This document shows, piece after piece, positions 24,501 through 38,398 of a DNA stretch of 64,000 nt. Within the stretch, counting starts at the first letter, position 1; each line of letters begins with the position of its first letter. The stretch is from Ryuthela nishihirai (lineage: Eukaryota; Arthropoda; Arachnida; Araneae; Heptathelidae), in assembly GCA_038380435.1 (NCBI GenBank), contig JAWZYU010000030.1, forward strand, positions 62,693,817 through 62,757,816. The letters are read 5' to 3'. The notes under the pieces were generated by a model that ran no database searches, was not told the origin of the DNA, and saw only the letters and a list, made by a program, of their open reading frames with translations. The position numbers and the translations under genes are program-made.

Positions 24501-27500
24501 TTCCTATTTTTCTCCTCAACTAATTAAGATATCAACTTCATTTAAAGACGGGGTTCATGCTCTCCAAATTTCCTTTCGAACGATACCAAGAACGACGCTC
24601 TAGGTCGAATTAGGGGAAAATTTATACTTATATTTTCACTTTCAAACTAGTGGTTTTTCCTATTTTTCTCCTCACCAACTTAAAATATCAACTTCATTTA
24701 AAAACGGGGTTGGTGCTGTCGAAATTTCCTTTCGAACGATACCAAGAACGACGCTCTAGGTCGAATTTGGGGAAAATTTATACTCATATTTTCACTTTCA
24801 AACTAGTGGTTTTTCCTATTTTTATCCTCACCTAATTAAGATATCAACTTCGTTTAAAGACGGGGCTGATGCTCTCCAAATTTCCTTTCGAACGATACTT
24901 AGAACGACGCTCTAGGTCGAATTTGGGGAAAATTTATACTCATATTTTCACCTTCAAACTAGTAGTTTTTCCTATTTTTCTCCTCACCTAATTAAGATAT
25001 CAACTTCATTTAAAGACGGGGTTGGTGCTCTCTAAACTTCCTTTCGAACGATACCAAGAAGGACGCTCTAGATCGAATTTGGGGAAAATTTATACTCATA
25101 TTTTCACTTTCAAACCAGTGGTTTTTCCTATTTTTCTCCTCACCTAATTAAGATATCAACTTCATTTAAAGACGGGGTTCATGCTCTCCAAATTTCCTTT
25201 CGAACGATACCAAGAACGACGCTCTAGGTCGAATTAGGGGAAAATTTATACTTATATTTTCACTTTCAAACTAGTGGTTTTTCCTATTTTTCTCCTCACC
25301 TAATTAAGATACCAACTTCATTTAAAACGGTGTTGATGCTCTCCAAATTTCCTTTCAAACGATACCAAGAACGACGCTCTAGGTCGAATTTGGGAAAAAT
25401 TTATACTCATATTTTCACTTTCAAACTAGTGGTTTTTCCTTTTTTTTCCTCACCTAATTAAGATATCAACTTCGTTTAAAGACGGGGCTGATGCTCTCCA
25501 AATTTCCTTTCGAACGATACCTAGAACGACGCTCTAGGTCGAATTTGGGGAAAATTTATACTCATATTTTCACCTTCAAACTAGTAGTTTTTCCTATTTT
25601 TCTACTCACCTAATTAAGATATCAACTTCATTTAAAGACGGAGTTCATGCTCTCCAAATTTCCTTTCGAACGATACCAAGAACGACGCTCTAGGTCCAAT
25701 TTGGGGAAAATTTATACTCATATTTTCACTTTCAAACTAGTGGTTTTTCTTATTTTTCTCCTCACCTAATTAAGATATCAACTTCATTTAAAAACGGTGT
25801 TGATGCCCTCCAAATTTCCTTTCGAACGATACCAAGAACGACGCTCTAGGTCGAATTTGGGGGAAATTTATACTCATATTTTCACATTCAAACTAGTAGT
25901 TTTTCCTATTTTTCTCCTCACCTAATTAAGATATCAACTTCATTTAAAGACGGGGTTCATGCTCTCCAAATTTCCTTTCAAACGATACCAAGAACGACGC
26001 TCTAGGTCGAATTAGGGGAAAATTTATACTTATATTTTCACTTTCAAACTAGTGGTTTTTCCTATTTTTCTCCTCACCTAATTAAGATATCAACTTCATT
26101 TAAAGGCGGGGTTCATGCTCTCCAAATTTCATTTCGAACGATACCAAGAACGACGCTCTAGGTCGAATTAGGGGAAAATTTATACTTATATTTTCACTTT
26201 CAAACTAGTGGTTTTTCCTATTTTTCTCCTCTCCTAATTAAGATACCAACTTCATTTAAAACGGTGTTGATGCTCTCCAAATTTCCTTTCGAACGATACC
26301 AAGAACGACGCTCTAGGTCGAATTTGTGGAAAATTTATACTCATATTTTCACTTTCAAACTAGTGGTTTTTCCTATTTTTCTCCTCACCTAATTAAGATA
26401 TCAACTTCATTTAAAGACGGGGTTCATGCTCTCCAAATTTCCTTTCAAACGATACCAAGAACGACGCTCTAGGTCGAATTTTGGGAAAATTTATACTCAT
26501 ATTTTCACCTTCAAACTAGTGGTTTTTCCTATTTTTATCCTCACCAACTTAAAATATCAACTTCATTTAAAAACGGGGTTGGTGCTGTCCAAATTTCCTT
26601 TCGAACGATACCAAGAACGACGCTCTAGGTCGAATTTGGGGAAAATTTATACTCATATTTTCACTTTCAAACTAGTGGTTTTTCCTATTTTTATCCTCAC
26701 CTAATTAAGATATCAACTTCGTTTAAAGACGGGGCTGATGCTCTCCAAATTTCCTTTCGAACGATACCTAGAACGACGCTCTAGGTCGAATTTGGGGAAA
26801 ATTTATACTCATATTTTCACCTTCAAACTAGTAGTTTTTCCTATTTTTCTCCTCACCTAATTAAGATATCAACTTCATTTAAAGACGGGGTTCATGCTCT
26901 CCAAATTTCCTTTCAAACGATACCAAGAACGACGCTCTAGGTCGAAATTTGGGAAAATATATACTCATATTTTCACCTTCAAACTAGTGGTTTTTCCTAT
27001 TTTTCTCCTCACCAACTTAAAATATCAACTTCATTTAAAAACGGGGTTGGTGCTCTCCAAATTTCCTTTCGAACGATACCAAGAACGACGCTCTAGGTCG
27101 AATTTGGGGAAAATTTATACTCATATTTTCACTTTCAAACTAGTGGTTTTTCCTATTTTTATCCTCACCTAATTAAGATATCAACTTCATTTAAAGACGG
27201 GGTTGGTGCTCTCTAAACTTCCTTTTGAACGATACCAAGAACGACGCTCTAGGTCGAATTTGTGGAAATTTTATACTCATATTTTTACTTTCAAACTAGT
27301 GATTTTTCCTATTTTTCTCCTCACCTAATTAAGATATCAACTTCATTTAAAGACGGTGTTCATGCTCTCCAAATTTCCTTTCAAACGATACCAAGAACGA
27401 CGCTCTAGGTCGAATTTTGGGAAAATTTATACTCATATTTTCACCTTCAAACTAGTGGTTTTTCCTATTTTTCTCCTCACCAACTTAAAATATCAACTTT

Positions 27501-29497
27501 ATTTAAAAACGGGGTTGGTGCTCTCCAAATTTCCTTTCGAACGATACCAAGAACGACGCTCTAGGTCGAATTTGGGGAAAATTTATACTCATATTTTCAC
27601 TTTCAAACTAGTGGTTTTTCCTATTTTTATCCTCACCTAATTAAGATATCAACTTCGTTTAAAGACGGGGCTGATGCTCTCCAAATTTCCTTTCGAACGA
27701 TACCTAGAACGACGCTCTAGGTCGAATTTGGGGAAAATTTATACTCATATTTTCACCTTCAAACTAGTAGTTTTTCCTATTTTTCTCCTCACCTAATTAA
27801 GATATCAACTTCATTTAAAGACGGGGTTGGTGCTCTCTAAACTTCCTTTCGAACGATACCAAGAACGACGCTCTAGATCGAATTTGGGGAAAATTTATAC
27901 TCATATTTTCACTTTCAAACCAGTGGTTTTTCCTATTTTTCTCCTCACCTAATTAAGATATCAACTTCATTTAAAGACGGGGTTCATGCTCTCCAAATTT
28001 CCTTTCAAACGATACCAAGAACGACGCTCTAGGTCGAATTTTGGGAAAATTTATACTCATATTTTCACCTTCAAACTAGTGGTTTTTCCTATTTTTCTCC
28101 TTACCAACTTAAAATATCAACTTCATTTAAAAACGGGGTTGGTGCTCTCCAAATTTCCTTTCGAACGATACCAAGAACGACGCTCTAGGTCGAATTTGGG
28201 GAAAATTTATACTCATATTTTCACTTTCAAACTAGTGGTTTTTCCTATTTTTATCCTCACCTAATTAAGATATCAACTTCGTTTAAAGACGGGGCTGATG
28301 CTCTCCAAATTTCCTTTCGAACGATATCTAGAACGACGCTCTAGGTCGAATTTGGGGAAAATTTATACTCATATTTTCACCTTCAAACTAGTAGTTTTTC
28401 CTATTTTGCTCCTCACCTAATTAAGATATCAACTTCATTTAAAAACGGGGTTGGTGCTCTCCAAATTTCCTTTCGAACGATACCAAGAACGACGCTCTAG
28501 GTCGAATTTGGGGAAAATTTATACTCATATTTTCACTTTCAAACTAGTGGTTTTTCCTATTTTTATCCTCACCTAATTAAGATATCAACTTCATTTAAAG
28601 ACGGGGTTGGTGCTCTCCAAATTTCGTTTGGAACGATACCAAGAACGACGCTCTAGGTCGAGTTTTGGGAAAATTTATACTCATATTTTCACTTTCAAAC
28701 CAGTGGTTTTTCCTATTTTTCTCCTCACCTAATTAAGATATCAACTTCATTTAAAGACGGGGTTCATGCTCTCCAAATTTCCTTTCAAACGATACCAAGA
28801 ACGACGCTCTAGGTCGAATTTGGGGAAAATTTATACTCATATTTTCACTTTCAAACTAGTGGTTTTTCCTATTTTTATCCTCACCTAATTAAGATATCAA
28901 CTTCGTTTAAAGACGGGGTTGATGCTCTCCTAATTTCCTTTCGAACGATACCTAGAACGACGTTCTAGGTCGAATTTGGGGAAAATTTATACTCATATTT
29001 TCACCTTCAAACTAGTAGTTTTCCCTATTTTTCTCCTCACCTAATTAAGATATCAACTTCATTTATAGACGGGGTTGGTGCTCTCTAAACTTCCTTTCGA
29101 ACGATACCAAGAACGACGCTCTAGATCGAATTTGGAAAAAATATATACTCACATTTTCACTTTCAAACCAGTGGTTTTTCCTATTTTTCTCCTCACCTAA
29201 TTAAGATATCAACTTCATTTAAAGACGGGGTTCATGCTCTCCAAATTTCCTTTCGAACGATACCAATATCGACTCTCTAGGTCGAATTAGGGGAAAATTT
29301 ATACTCATATTTTCACTTTCAAACTAGTGGTTTTTCCTATTTTTCTCCTCACCTAATTAAGATATCAACTTCATTTAAAGACGGGGTTGATGCTCTTCAT
29401 ATTTTCTTTCGAACGATACCAAGAACGACGCTCTAGGCCGAATTTGGGGAAAATTTTTACTCATATTTTCACCTTCTAACTAGTGGTTTTTCCTACT
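21548..29497 (+). repeat. Domain 2: B-free satellite domain
   Basis: For 7.95 kb (52 monomers between the flanking B copies) there is no B monomer and no class A monomer. The segment is built from ordinary classes. One is a recurring pair: a monomer with tttcaaacgatacc and gaattttggg, ending in caccaacttaaa, followed by a ggttggtgctctcc monomer (for example starting near 23,920, 26,415, 26,880, 27,345 and 27,970). The 155-bp class (aaaacggtgttgatg) first appears here, near 23,766, 25,324 and 26,254. A 2-bp deletion (actcattttcac) sits near 22,917. Nothing other than satellite is seen. Confidence 0.88.
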
Positions 29498-29654
29498 TTT
29501 CTCCTCACCTAATTAAGATATCAACTTCATTTAAAAACTGGGTTGATGCTCTCGAAATGTCCTTTCCAACGATACCAATAACGACGTTCTAGAACGATTT
29601 GATAGAAAATTTAATACCCAATTTTTTATTACTAGAGTTGGGGATGTTCATATT
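29498..29654 (+). repeat. B-type monomer, aactgggttg subtype
   Basis: Carries aaaactgggttgatg, a subtype seen only from here rightward (also 31,214; 33,709; 35,338; 45,631; 51,094). Confidence 0.92.
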
Positions 29655-31213
29655 TTTCTCCTCACCTAATTAAGATATCAACTTCATTTAAAGACGGTGT
29701 TGATGCCTTCCAAATTTCCTTTCGAACGATACCAAGAACGACGCTCTAGGTCGAATTTGGGGAAAATTTATACTCATATTTTCATCTTCAAACTAGTGGT
29801 TTTTCCTATTTTTCTCCTCACCTACTTAAGATATCAACTTCATTTAAAGACGGGGTTGGTGCTCTCCAAATTTCCTTTCGAACGATACCAAGAACGACGC
29901 TCTAGGTCGAATCTGGGGAAAATTTATACTCATATTTTCACTTTCAAACCAGTGGTTTTTCCTGTTTTTCTCCTCACCTAATTAAGATATCAACTTCATT
30001 TAAAGACGGGGTTCATGCTCTCCAAATTTCCTTTCGAACGATACCAAGAACGACGCTCTAGGTCGAATTAGGGGAAAATTTATACTTATATTTTCACTTT
30101 CAAACTAGTGGTTTTTCCTATTTTTCTCCTCACCTAATTAAGATACCAACTTCATTTAAAACGGTGTTGATGCTCTCCAAATTTCCTTTCGAACGATACC
30201 AAGAACGACGCTCTAGGTCGAATTTGTGGAAAATTTATACTCATATTTTCACTTTCAAACTAGTGGTTTTTCCTATTTTTCTCCTCACCTAATTAAGATA
30301 TCAACTTCATTTAAAGACAGGGTTCATGCTCTCCAAATTTCCTTTCAAACGATACCAAGAACGACGCTCTAGGACGAATTTTGGGAAAATTTATACTGAT
30401 ATTTTCACCTTCAAACTAGTGGTTTTTCCTATTTTTCTCCTCACCAACTTAAAATATCAACTTCATTTAAAAACAGGGTTGGTGCTCTCCAAATTTCCTT
30501 TCGAACGATACCAAGAACGACGCTCTAGGTCGAATTTGGGGAAAATTTATACTCATATTTTCACTTTCAAACTAGTGGTTTTTCCTATTTTTCTCCTCAC
30601 CTAATTAAGATATCAACTTCATTTAAAGACGGGGTTCATGCTCTCCAAATTTCCTTTTAAACGATACCAAGAACGACACTCTAGGTCGAATTTTGGGAAA
30701 ATTTATACTCATATTTTCACCTTCAAACTAGTGGTTTTTCCTATTTTTCTCCTCACCAACTTAAAATGTCAACTTCATTTAAAAACGGGGTTGGTGCTCT
30801 CCAAATTTCCTTTCGAACGATACCAAGAACGACGCTCTAGGTCGAATTTGGGGAAAATTTATACTCATATTTTCACTTTCAAACTAGTGGTTTTTCCTAT
30901 TTTTATCCTCACCTAATTAAGATATCAACTTCGTTTAAAGACGGAGTTGATGCTCTCCAAATTTCCTTTCGAACGATACCAAGATCGACTCTCTAGGTCG
31001 AATTAGGGGAAAATTTATACTCATATTTTCACTTTCAAACTAGTGGTTTTTCCTATTTTTCTCCTCACCTAATTAAGATATCAACTTCATTTAAAGACGG
31101 GGTTGATGCTCTTCATATTTTCTTTCGAACGATACCAAGAACGACGCTCTATCCCGAATTTGGGGAAAATTTTTACTCATATTTTCACCTTCTAACTAGT
31201 GGTTTTTCCTACT

Positions 31214-31370
31214 TTTCTCCTCACCTAATTAAGATATCAACTTCATTTAAAAACTGGGTTGATGCTCTCGAAATGTCCTTTCCAACGATACCAATAACGA
31301 CGTTCTAGAACGATTTGATAGAAAATTTAATACCCAATTTTTTATTACTAGAGTTGGGGATGTTCATATT
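31214..31370 (+). repeat. B-type monomer after ctatcccg A monomer
   Basis: The aactgggttg subtype. The A monomer before it has the private ctatcccgaattt, matching the one before 35,338. Confidence 0.92.
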
Positions 31371-33396
31371 TTTCTCCTCACCTAATTAAGATATCAACTT
31401 CATTTAAAGACGGTGTTGATGCCTTCCAAATTTCCTTTCGAACGATACCAAGAACGACGCTCTAGGTCGAATTTGGGGAAAATTTATACTCATATTTTCA
31501 TCTTCAAACTAGTGGTTTTTCCTATTTTTCTCCTCACCTACTTAAGATATCAACTTCATTTAAAGACGGGGTTGGTGCTCTCCAAATTTCCTTTCGAACG
31601 ATACCAAGAACGACGCTCTAGGTCGAATCTGGGGAAAATTTATACTCATATTTTCACTTTCAAACCAGTGGTTTTTCCTGTTTTTCTCCTCACCTAATTA
31701 AGATATCAACTTCATTTAAAGACGGGGTTCATGCTCTCCAAATTTCCTTTCGAACGATACCAAGAACGACGCTCTAGGTCGAATTAGGGGAAAATTTATA
31801 CTTATATTTTCACTTTCAAACTAGTGGTTTTTCCTATTTTTCTCCTCACCTAATTAAGATACCAACTTCATTTAAAACGGTGTTGATGCTCTCCAAATTT
31901 CCTTTCGAACGATACCAAGAACGACGCTCTAGGTCGAATTTGTGGAAAATTTATACTCATATTTTCACTTTCAAACTAGTGGTTTTTCCTATTTTTCTCC
32001 TCACCTAATTAAGATATCAACTTCATTTAAAGACAGGGTTCATGCTCTCCAAATTTCCTTTCAAACGATACCAAGAACGACGCTCTAGGACGAATTTTGG
32101 GAAAATTTATACTGATATTTTCACCTTCAAACTAGTGGTTTTTCCTATTTTTCTCCTCACCAACTTAAAATATCAACTTCATTTAAAAACAGGGTTGGTG
32201 CTCTCCAAATTTCCTTTCGAACGATACCAAGAACGACGCTCTAGGTCGAATTTGGGGAAAATTTATACTCATATTTTCACTTTCAAACTAGTGGTTTTTC
32301 CTATTTTTCTCCTCACCTAATTAAGATATCAACTTCATTTAAAGACGGGGTTCATGCTCTCCAAATTTCCTTTTAAACGATACCAAGAACGACACTCTAG
32401 GTCGAATTTTGGGAAAATTTATACTCATATTTTCACCTTCAAACTAGTGGTTTTTCCTATTTTTCTCCTCACCAACTTAAAATGTCAACTTCATTTAAAA
32501 ACGGGGTTGGTGCTCTCCAAATTTCCTTTCGAACGATACCAAGAACGACGCTCTAGGTCGAATTTGGGGAAAATTTATACTCATATTTTCACTTTCAAAC
32601 TAGTGGTTTTTCCTATTTTTATCCTCACCTAATTAAGATATCAACTTCGTTTAAAGACGGAGTTGATGCTCTCCAAATTTCCTTTGGAACGATACCTAGA
32701 ACGACGTTCTAGGTCGAATTTGGGGAAAATTTATACTCATATTTTCACCTTCAAACTAGTAGTTTTTCCTATTTTTCTCCTCACCTAATTAAGATATCAA
32801 CTTCATTTATAGACGGGGTTGGTGCTCTCTAAACTTCCTTTCGAACGATACCAAGAACGACGCTCTAGATCGAATTTGGGGAAAATATATACTCATATTT
32901 TCACTTTCAAACCAGTGGTTTTTCCTATTTTTCTCCTCACCTAATTAAGATATCAACTTCATTTAAAGACGGGGTTCATGCTCTCCAAATTTCCTTTCGA
33001 ACGATACCAAGAAGGACGCTCTAGGTCGAATTTGGGGAAATTTTATACTCATATTTTCACTTTCAAACTAGTGGTTTTTCCTATTTTTCTCCTCACCTAC
33101 TTAAGATATGAACTTCATTTAAAAACGGGGTTGGTGCCCTCGAAATTTCCTTTCGAACGATACCAAGAACGACGCTCTAGGTCGAATTAGGGGAAATTTA
33201 TACTCATATTTTCACTTTCAAACTAGTGGTTTTTCCTATTTTTCTCCTCACCTAATTAAGATATCAACTTCATTTAAAGACGGGGTTAATGCTTTCCAAA
33301 TTTCCTTTCGAACGATACCAAGAACCACCCTCTAGGTCGAATTTGGGGAAAATTTATACTCATATTTTCACCTTCAAACTAGTAGTTTTTCCTATT

Positions 33397-33552
33397 TTTC
33401 TCCTCACCTGATTAAGGTATCAACTTCATTTAAAAACGGGGTTCATGCTCTCCAAATTTCCTTTCGAACGATACCAATATCGACTCTCTAGGTCGAATTA
33501 GGGGAAAATTTATACTCATATTTTCACTTTCAAACTAGTGGTTTTTCCTATT
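33397..33552 (+). repeat. Chimeric monomer at junction of the 4.2-kb duplication
   Basis: The left part (cctgattaaggtatc, taaaaacgggg) matches the monomer near 37.5 kb. The right part (gataccaatatcgact) matches the one near 29.26 kb. About 42 bp (33,436-33,477) fits both parents, marking where the two superunit copies join. Confidence 0.82.
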
Positions 33553-33708
33553 TTTCTCCTCACCTAATTAAGATATCAACTTCATTTAAAGACGGGGTTG
33601 ATGCTCTTCATATTTTCTTTCGAACGATACCAAGAACGACGCTCTAGGCCGAATTTGGGGAAAATTTTTACTCATATTTTCACCTTCTAACTAGTGGTTT
33701 TTCCTACT

Positions 33709-33865
33709 TTTCTCCTCACCTAATTAAGATATCAACTTCATTTAAAAACTGGGTTGATGCTCTCGAAATGTCCTTTCCAACGATACCAATAACGACGTTC
33801 TAGAACGATTTGATAGAAAATTTAATACCCAATTTTTTATTACTAGAGTTGGGGATGTTCATATT
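33709..33865 (+). repeat. B-type monomer
   Basis: The aactgggttg subtype; counterpart of the 29,498 copy at offset 4,211, with the ctaggccg A monomer in front. Confidence 0.92.
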
Positions 33866-35112
33866 TTTCTCCTCACCTAATTAAGATATCAACTTCATTT
33901 AAAGACGGTGTTGATGCCTTCCAAATTTCCTTTCGAACGATACCAAGAACGACGCTCTAGGTCGAATTTGGGGAAAATTTATACTCATATTTTCATCTTC
34001 AAACTAGTGGTTTTTCCTATTTTTCTCCTCACCTACTTAAGATATCAACTTCATTTAAAGACGGGGTTGGTGCTCTCCAAATTTCCTTTCGAACGATACC
34101 AAGAACGACGCTCTAGGTCGAATCTGGGGAAAATTTATACTCATATTTTCACTTTCAAACCAGTGGTTTTTCCTGTTTTTCTCCTCACCTAATTAAGATA
34201 TCAACTTCATTTAAAGACAGGGTTCATGCTCTCCAAATTTCCTTTCGAACGATACCAAGAACGACGCTCTAGGTCGAATTAGGGGAAAATTTATACTTAT
34301 ATTTTCACTTTCAAACTAGTGGTTTTTCCTATTTTTCTCCTCACCTAATTAAGATACCAACTTCATTTAAAACGGTGTTGATGCTCTCCAAATTTCCTTT
34401 CGAACGATACCAAGAACGACGCTCTAGGTCGAATTTGTGGAAAATTTATACTCATATTTTCACTTTCAAACTAGTGGTTTTTCCTATTTTTCTCCTCACC
34501 TAATTAAGATATCAACTTCATTTAAAGACAGGGTTCATGCTCTCCAAATTTCCTTTCAAACGATACCAAGAACGACGCTCTAGGACGAATTTTGGGAAAA
34601 TTTATACTGATATTTTCACCTTCAAACTAGTGGTTTTTCCTATTTTTCTCCTCACCAACTTAAAATATCAACTTCATTTAAAAACAGGGTTGGTGCTCTC
34701 CAAATTTCCTTTCGAACGATACCAAGAACGACGCTCTAGGTCGAATTTGGGGAAAATTTATACTCATATTTTCACTTTCAAACTAGTGGTTTTTCCTATT
34801 TTTCTCCTCACCTAATTAAGATATCAACTTCATTTAAAGACGGGGTTCATGCTCTCCAAATTTCCTTTTAAACGATACCAAGAACGACACTCTAGGTCGA
34901 ATTTTGGGAAAATTTATACTCATATTTTCACCTTCAAACTAGTGGTTTTTCCTATTTTTCTCCTCACCAACTTAAAATGTCAACTTCATTTAAAAACGGG
35001 GTTGGTGCTCTCCAAATTTCCTTTCGAACGATACCAAGAACGACGCTCTAGGTCGAATTTGGGGAAAATTTATACTCATATTTTCACTTTCAAACTAGTG
35101 GTTTTTCCTATT

Positions 35113-35181
35113 TTTATCCTCACCTAATTAAGATATCAACTTCGTTTAAAGACGGAGTTGATGCTCTCCAAATTTCCTATT
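35113..35181 (+). repeat. 69-bp monomer remnant (87-bp internal deletion)
   Basis: The monomer runs normally to ctctccaaatttcct and then jumps to atttttctcc of the next monomer. The counterpart near 30.9-31.05 kb is full length. The repeat tttcct (35,173-35,178) occurs at both edges of the missing 87 bp, which suggests deletion by microhomology or slippage. It is the only severe length outlier seen in the window. Confidence 0.92.
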
Positions 35182-35337
35182 TTTCTCCTCACCTAATTAA
35201 GATATCAACTTCATTTAAAGACGGGGTTGATGCTCTTCATATTTTCTTTCGAACGATACCAAGAACGACGCTCTATCCCGAATTTGGGGAAAATTTTTAC
35301 TCATATTTTCACCTTCTAACTAGTGGTTTTTCCTACT

Positions 35338-35494
35338 TTTCTCCTCACCTAATTAAGATATCAACTTCATTTAAAAACTGGGTTGATGCTCTCGAAATGT
35401 CCTTTCCAACGATACCAATAACGACGTTCTAGAACGATTTGATAGAAAATTTAATACCCAATTTTTTATTACTAGAGTTGGGGATGTTCATATT
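35338..35494 (+). repeat. B-type monomer
   Basis: The aactgggttg subtype; counterpart of 31,214 at offset 4,124, with the ctatcccg A monomer in front. Confidence 0.92.
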
Positions 35495-37833
35495 TTTCTC
35501 CTCACCTAATTAAGATATCAACTTCATTTAAAGACGGTGTTGATGCCTTCCAAATTTCCTTTCGAACGATACCAAGAACGACGCTCTAGGTCGAATTTGG
35601 GGAAAATTTATACTCATATTTTCATCTTCAAACTAGTGGTTTTTCCTATTTTTCTCCTCACCTACTTAAGATATCAACTTCATTTAAAGACGGGGTTGGT
35701 GCTCTCCAAATTTCCTTTCGAACGATACCAAGAACGACGCTCTAGGTCGAATCTGGGGAAAATTTATACTCATATTTTCACTTTCAAACCAGTGGTTTTT
35801 CCTGTTTTTCTCCTCACCTAATTAAGATATCAACTTCATTTAAAGACGGGGTTCATGCTCTCCAAATTTCCTTTCGAACGATACCAAGAACGACGCTCTA
35901 GGTCGAATTAGGGGAAAATTTATACTTATATTTTCACTTTCAAACTAGTGGTTTTTCCTATTTTTCTCCTCACCTAATTAAGATACCAACTTCATTTAAA
36001 ACGGTGTTGATGCTCTCCAAATTTCCTTTCGAACGATACCAAGAACGACGCTCTAGGTCGAATTTGTGGAAAATTTATACTCATATTTTCACTTTCAAAC
36101 TAGTGGTTTTTCCTATTTTTCTCCTCACCTAATTAAGATATCAACTTCATTTAAAGACAGGGTTCATGCTCTCCAAATTTCCTTTCAAACGATACCAAGA
36201 ACGACGCTCTAGGACGAATTTTGGGAAAATTTATACTGATATTTTCACCTTCAAACTAGTGGTTTTTCCTATTTTTCTCCTCACCAACTTAAAATATCAA
36301 CTTCATTTAAAAACAGGGTTGGTGCTCTCCAAATTTCCTTTCGAACGATACCAAGAACGACGCTCTAGGTCGAATTTGGGGAAAATTTATACTCATATTT
36401 TCACTTTCAAACTAGTGGTTTTTCCTATTTTTCTCCTCACCTAATTAAGATATCAACTTCATTTAAAGACGGGGTTCATGCTCTCCAAATTTCCTTTTAA
36501 ACGATACCAAGAACGACACTCTAGGTCGAATTTTGGGAAAATTTATACTCATATTTTCACCTTCAAACTAGTGGTTTTTCCTATTTTTCTCCTCACCAAC
36601 TTAAAATGTCAACTTCATTTAAAAACGGGGTTGGTGCTCTCCAAATTTCCTTTCGAACGATACCAAGAACGACGCTCTAGGTCGAATTTGGGGAAAATTT
36701 ATACTCATATTTTCACTTTCAAACTAGTGGTTTTTCCTATTTTTATCCTCACCTAATTAAGATATCAACTTCGTTTAAAGACGGAGTTGATGCTCTCCAA
36801 ATTTCCTTTGGAACGATACCTAGAACGACGTTCTAGGTCGAATTTGGGGAAAATTTATACTCATATTTTCACCTTCAAACTAGTAGTTTTTCCTATTTTT
36901 CTCCTCACCTAATTAAGATATCAACTTCATTTATAGACGGGGTTGGTGCTCTCTAAACTTCCTTTCGAACGATACCAAGAACGACGCTCTAGATCGAATT
37001 TGGGGAAAATATATACTCATATTTTCACTTTCAAACCAGTGGTTTTTCCTATTTTTCTCCTCACCTAATTAAGATATCAACTTCATTTAAAGACGGGGTT
37101 CATGCTCTCCAAATTTCCTTTCGAACGATACCAAGAAGGACGCTCTAGGTCGAATTTGGGGAAATTTTATACTCATATTTTCACTTTCAAACTAGTGGTT
37201 TTTCCTATTTTTCTCCTCACCTACTTAAGATATGAACTTCATTTAAAAACGGGGTTGGTGCCCTCGAAATTTCCTTTCGAACGATACCAAGAACGACGCT
37301 CTAGGTCGAATTAGGGGAAATTTATACTCATATTTTCACTTTCAAACTAGTGGTTTTTCCTATTTTTCTCCTCACCTAATTAAGATATCAACTTCATTTA
37401 AAGACGGGGTTAATGCTTTCCAAATTTCCTTTCGAACGATACCAAGAACCACCCTCTAGGTCGAATTTGGGGAAAATTTATACTCATATTTTCACCTTCA
37501 AACTAGTAGTTTTTCCTATTTTTCTCCTCACCTGATTAAGGTATCAACTTCATTTAAAAACGGGGTTCATGCTCTCCAAATTTCCTTTCGAACGATACCA
37601 AGAACGACGCTCTAGGTCAAATTTGGGGAAAAGTTTTACTCATATTTTCACTTTCAAACTAGTGGTTTTTCCTATTTTTCTCCTCACCTAATTAAGATAT
37701 CAACTTCATTTAAAGACGGGGTTGATGCTCTTCATATTTTCTTTCGAACGATACCAAGAACGACGCTCTAGGCCGAATTTGGGGGAAAATTTTTACTCAT
37801 ATTTTCACCTTCTAACTAGTGGTTTTTCCTACT

Positions 37834-37990
37834 TTTCTCCTCACCTAATTAAGATATCAACTTCATTTAAAAACGGGGTTGATGCTCTCGAAATGTCCTT
37901 TCCAGCGATACCAATAACGACGTTCTAGAACGATTTGATAGAAAATTTAATACCAAATTTTTTATTACTAGAGTTGGGGATGTTCATATT
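37834..37990 (+). repeat. B-type monomer, ccagcgatacc subtype
   Basis: Carries ccagcgataccaa and ataccaaatttttt, shared with 47,662 and 57,178. The A monomer before it has one extra G (gggggaaaattt). Confidence 0.92.
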
Positions 37991-38398
37991 TTTCTCCTCA
38001 CCTAATTAAGATATCAACTTCATTTAAAGACGGTGTTGATGCCTTCCAAATTTCCTTTCGAACGATACCAAGAACGACGCTCTAGGTCGAATTTGGGGAA
38101 AATTTATACTCATATTTTCATCTTCAAACTAGTGGTTTTTCCTATTTTTCTCCTCACCTACTTAAGATATCAACTTCATTTAAAGACGGGGTTGGTGCTC
38201 TCCAAATTTCCTTTCGAACGATACCAAGAACGACGCTCTAGGTCGAATTTGGGGAAAATTTATACTCATATTTTCACTTTCAAACCAGTGGTTTTTCCTG
38301 TTTTTCTCCTCACCTAATTAAGATATCAACTTCATTTAAAGACGGGGTTCATGCTCTCCAAATTTCCTTTCGAACGGTACCAAGAACGACGCTCTAGG

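Larger units (their letters stand above)
29225..33477 (+). repeat. 4.2-kb superunit (11-mer plus 16-mer), copy 1
   Basis: Matches 33,436-37,601 at offset 4,211, changing to 4,124 after the 87-bp deletion in copy 2. A difference seen is gacggggttc at about 30,008 versus gacagggttc at about 34,219. Inside it, the 11-mer is itself repeated at offset 1,716. Confidence 0.85.
33436..37601 (+). repeat. 4.2-kb superunit, copy 2 (87 bp deleted)
   Basis: Adjacent partner of copy 1, overlapping it by the 42-bp junction homology. It contains the 69-bp remnant monomer. Confidence 0.85.
29498..37990 (+). repeat. Domain 3: 11-mer/16-mer HOR superunit, duplicated
   Basis: B copies at 29,498, 31,214, 33,709, 35,338 and 37,834 are 1,716, 2,495, 1,629 and 2,496 bp apart. 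These are 11, 16, 11 (minus 87 bp) and 16 monomers. The pattern is therefore (11+16) repeated twice. The alternation is confirmed by private variants in the A monomer before each B: ctaggccg before B at 29,498 and 33,709, but ctatcccg before B at 31,214 and 35,338. No non-satellite sequence is present. Confidence 0.9.
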
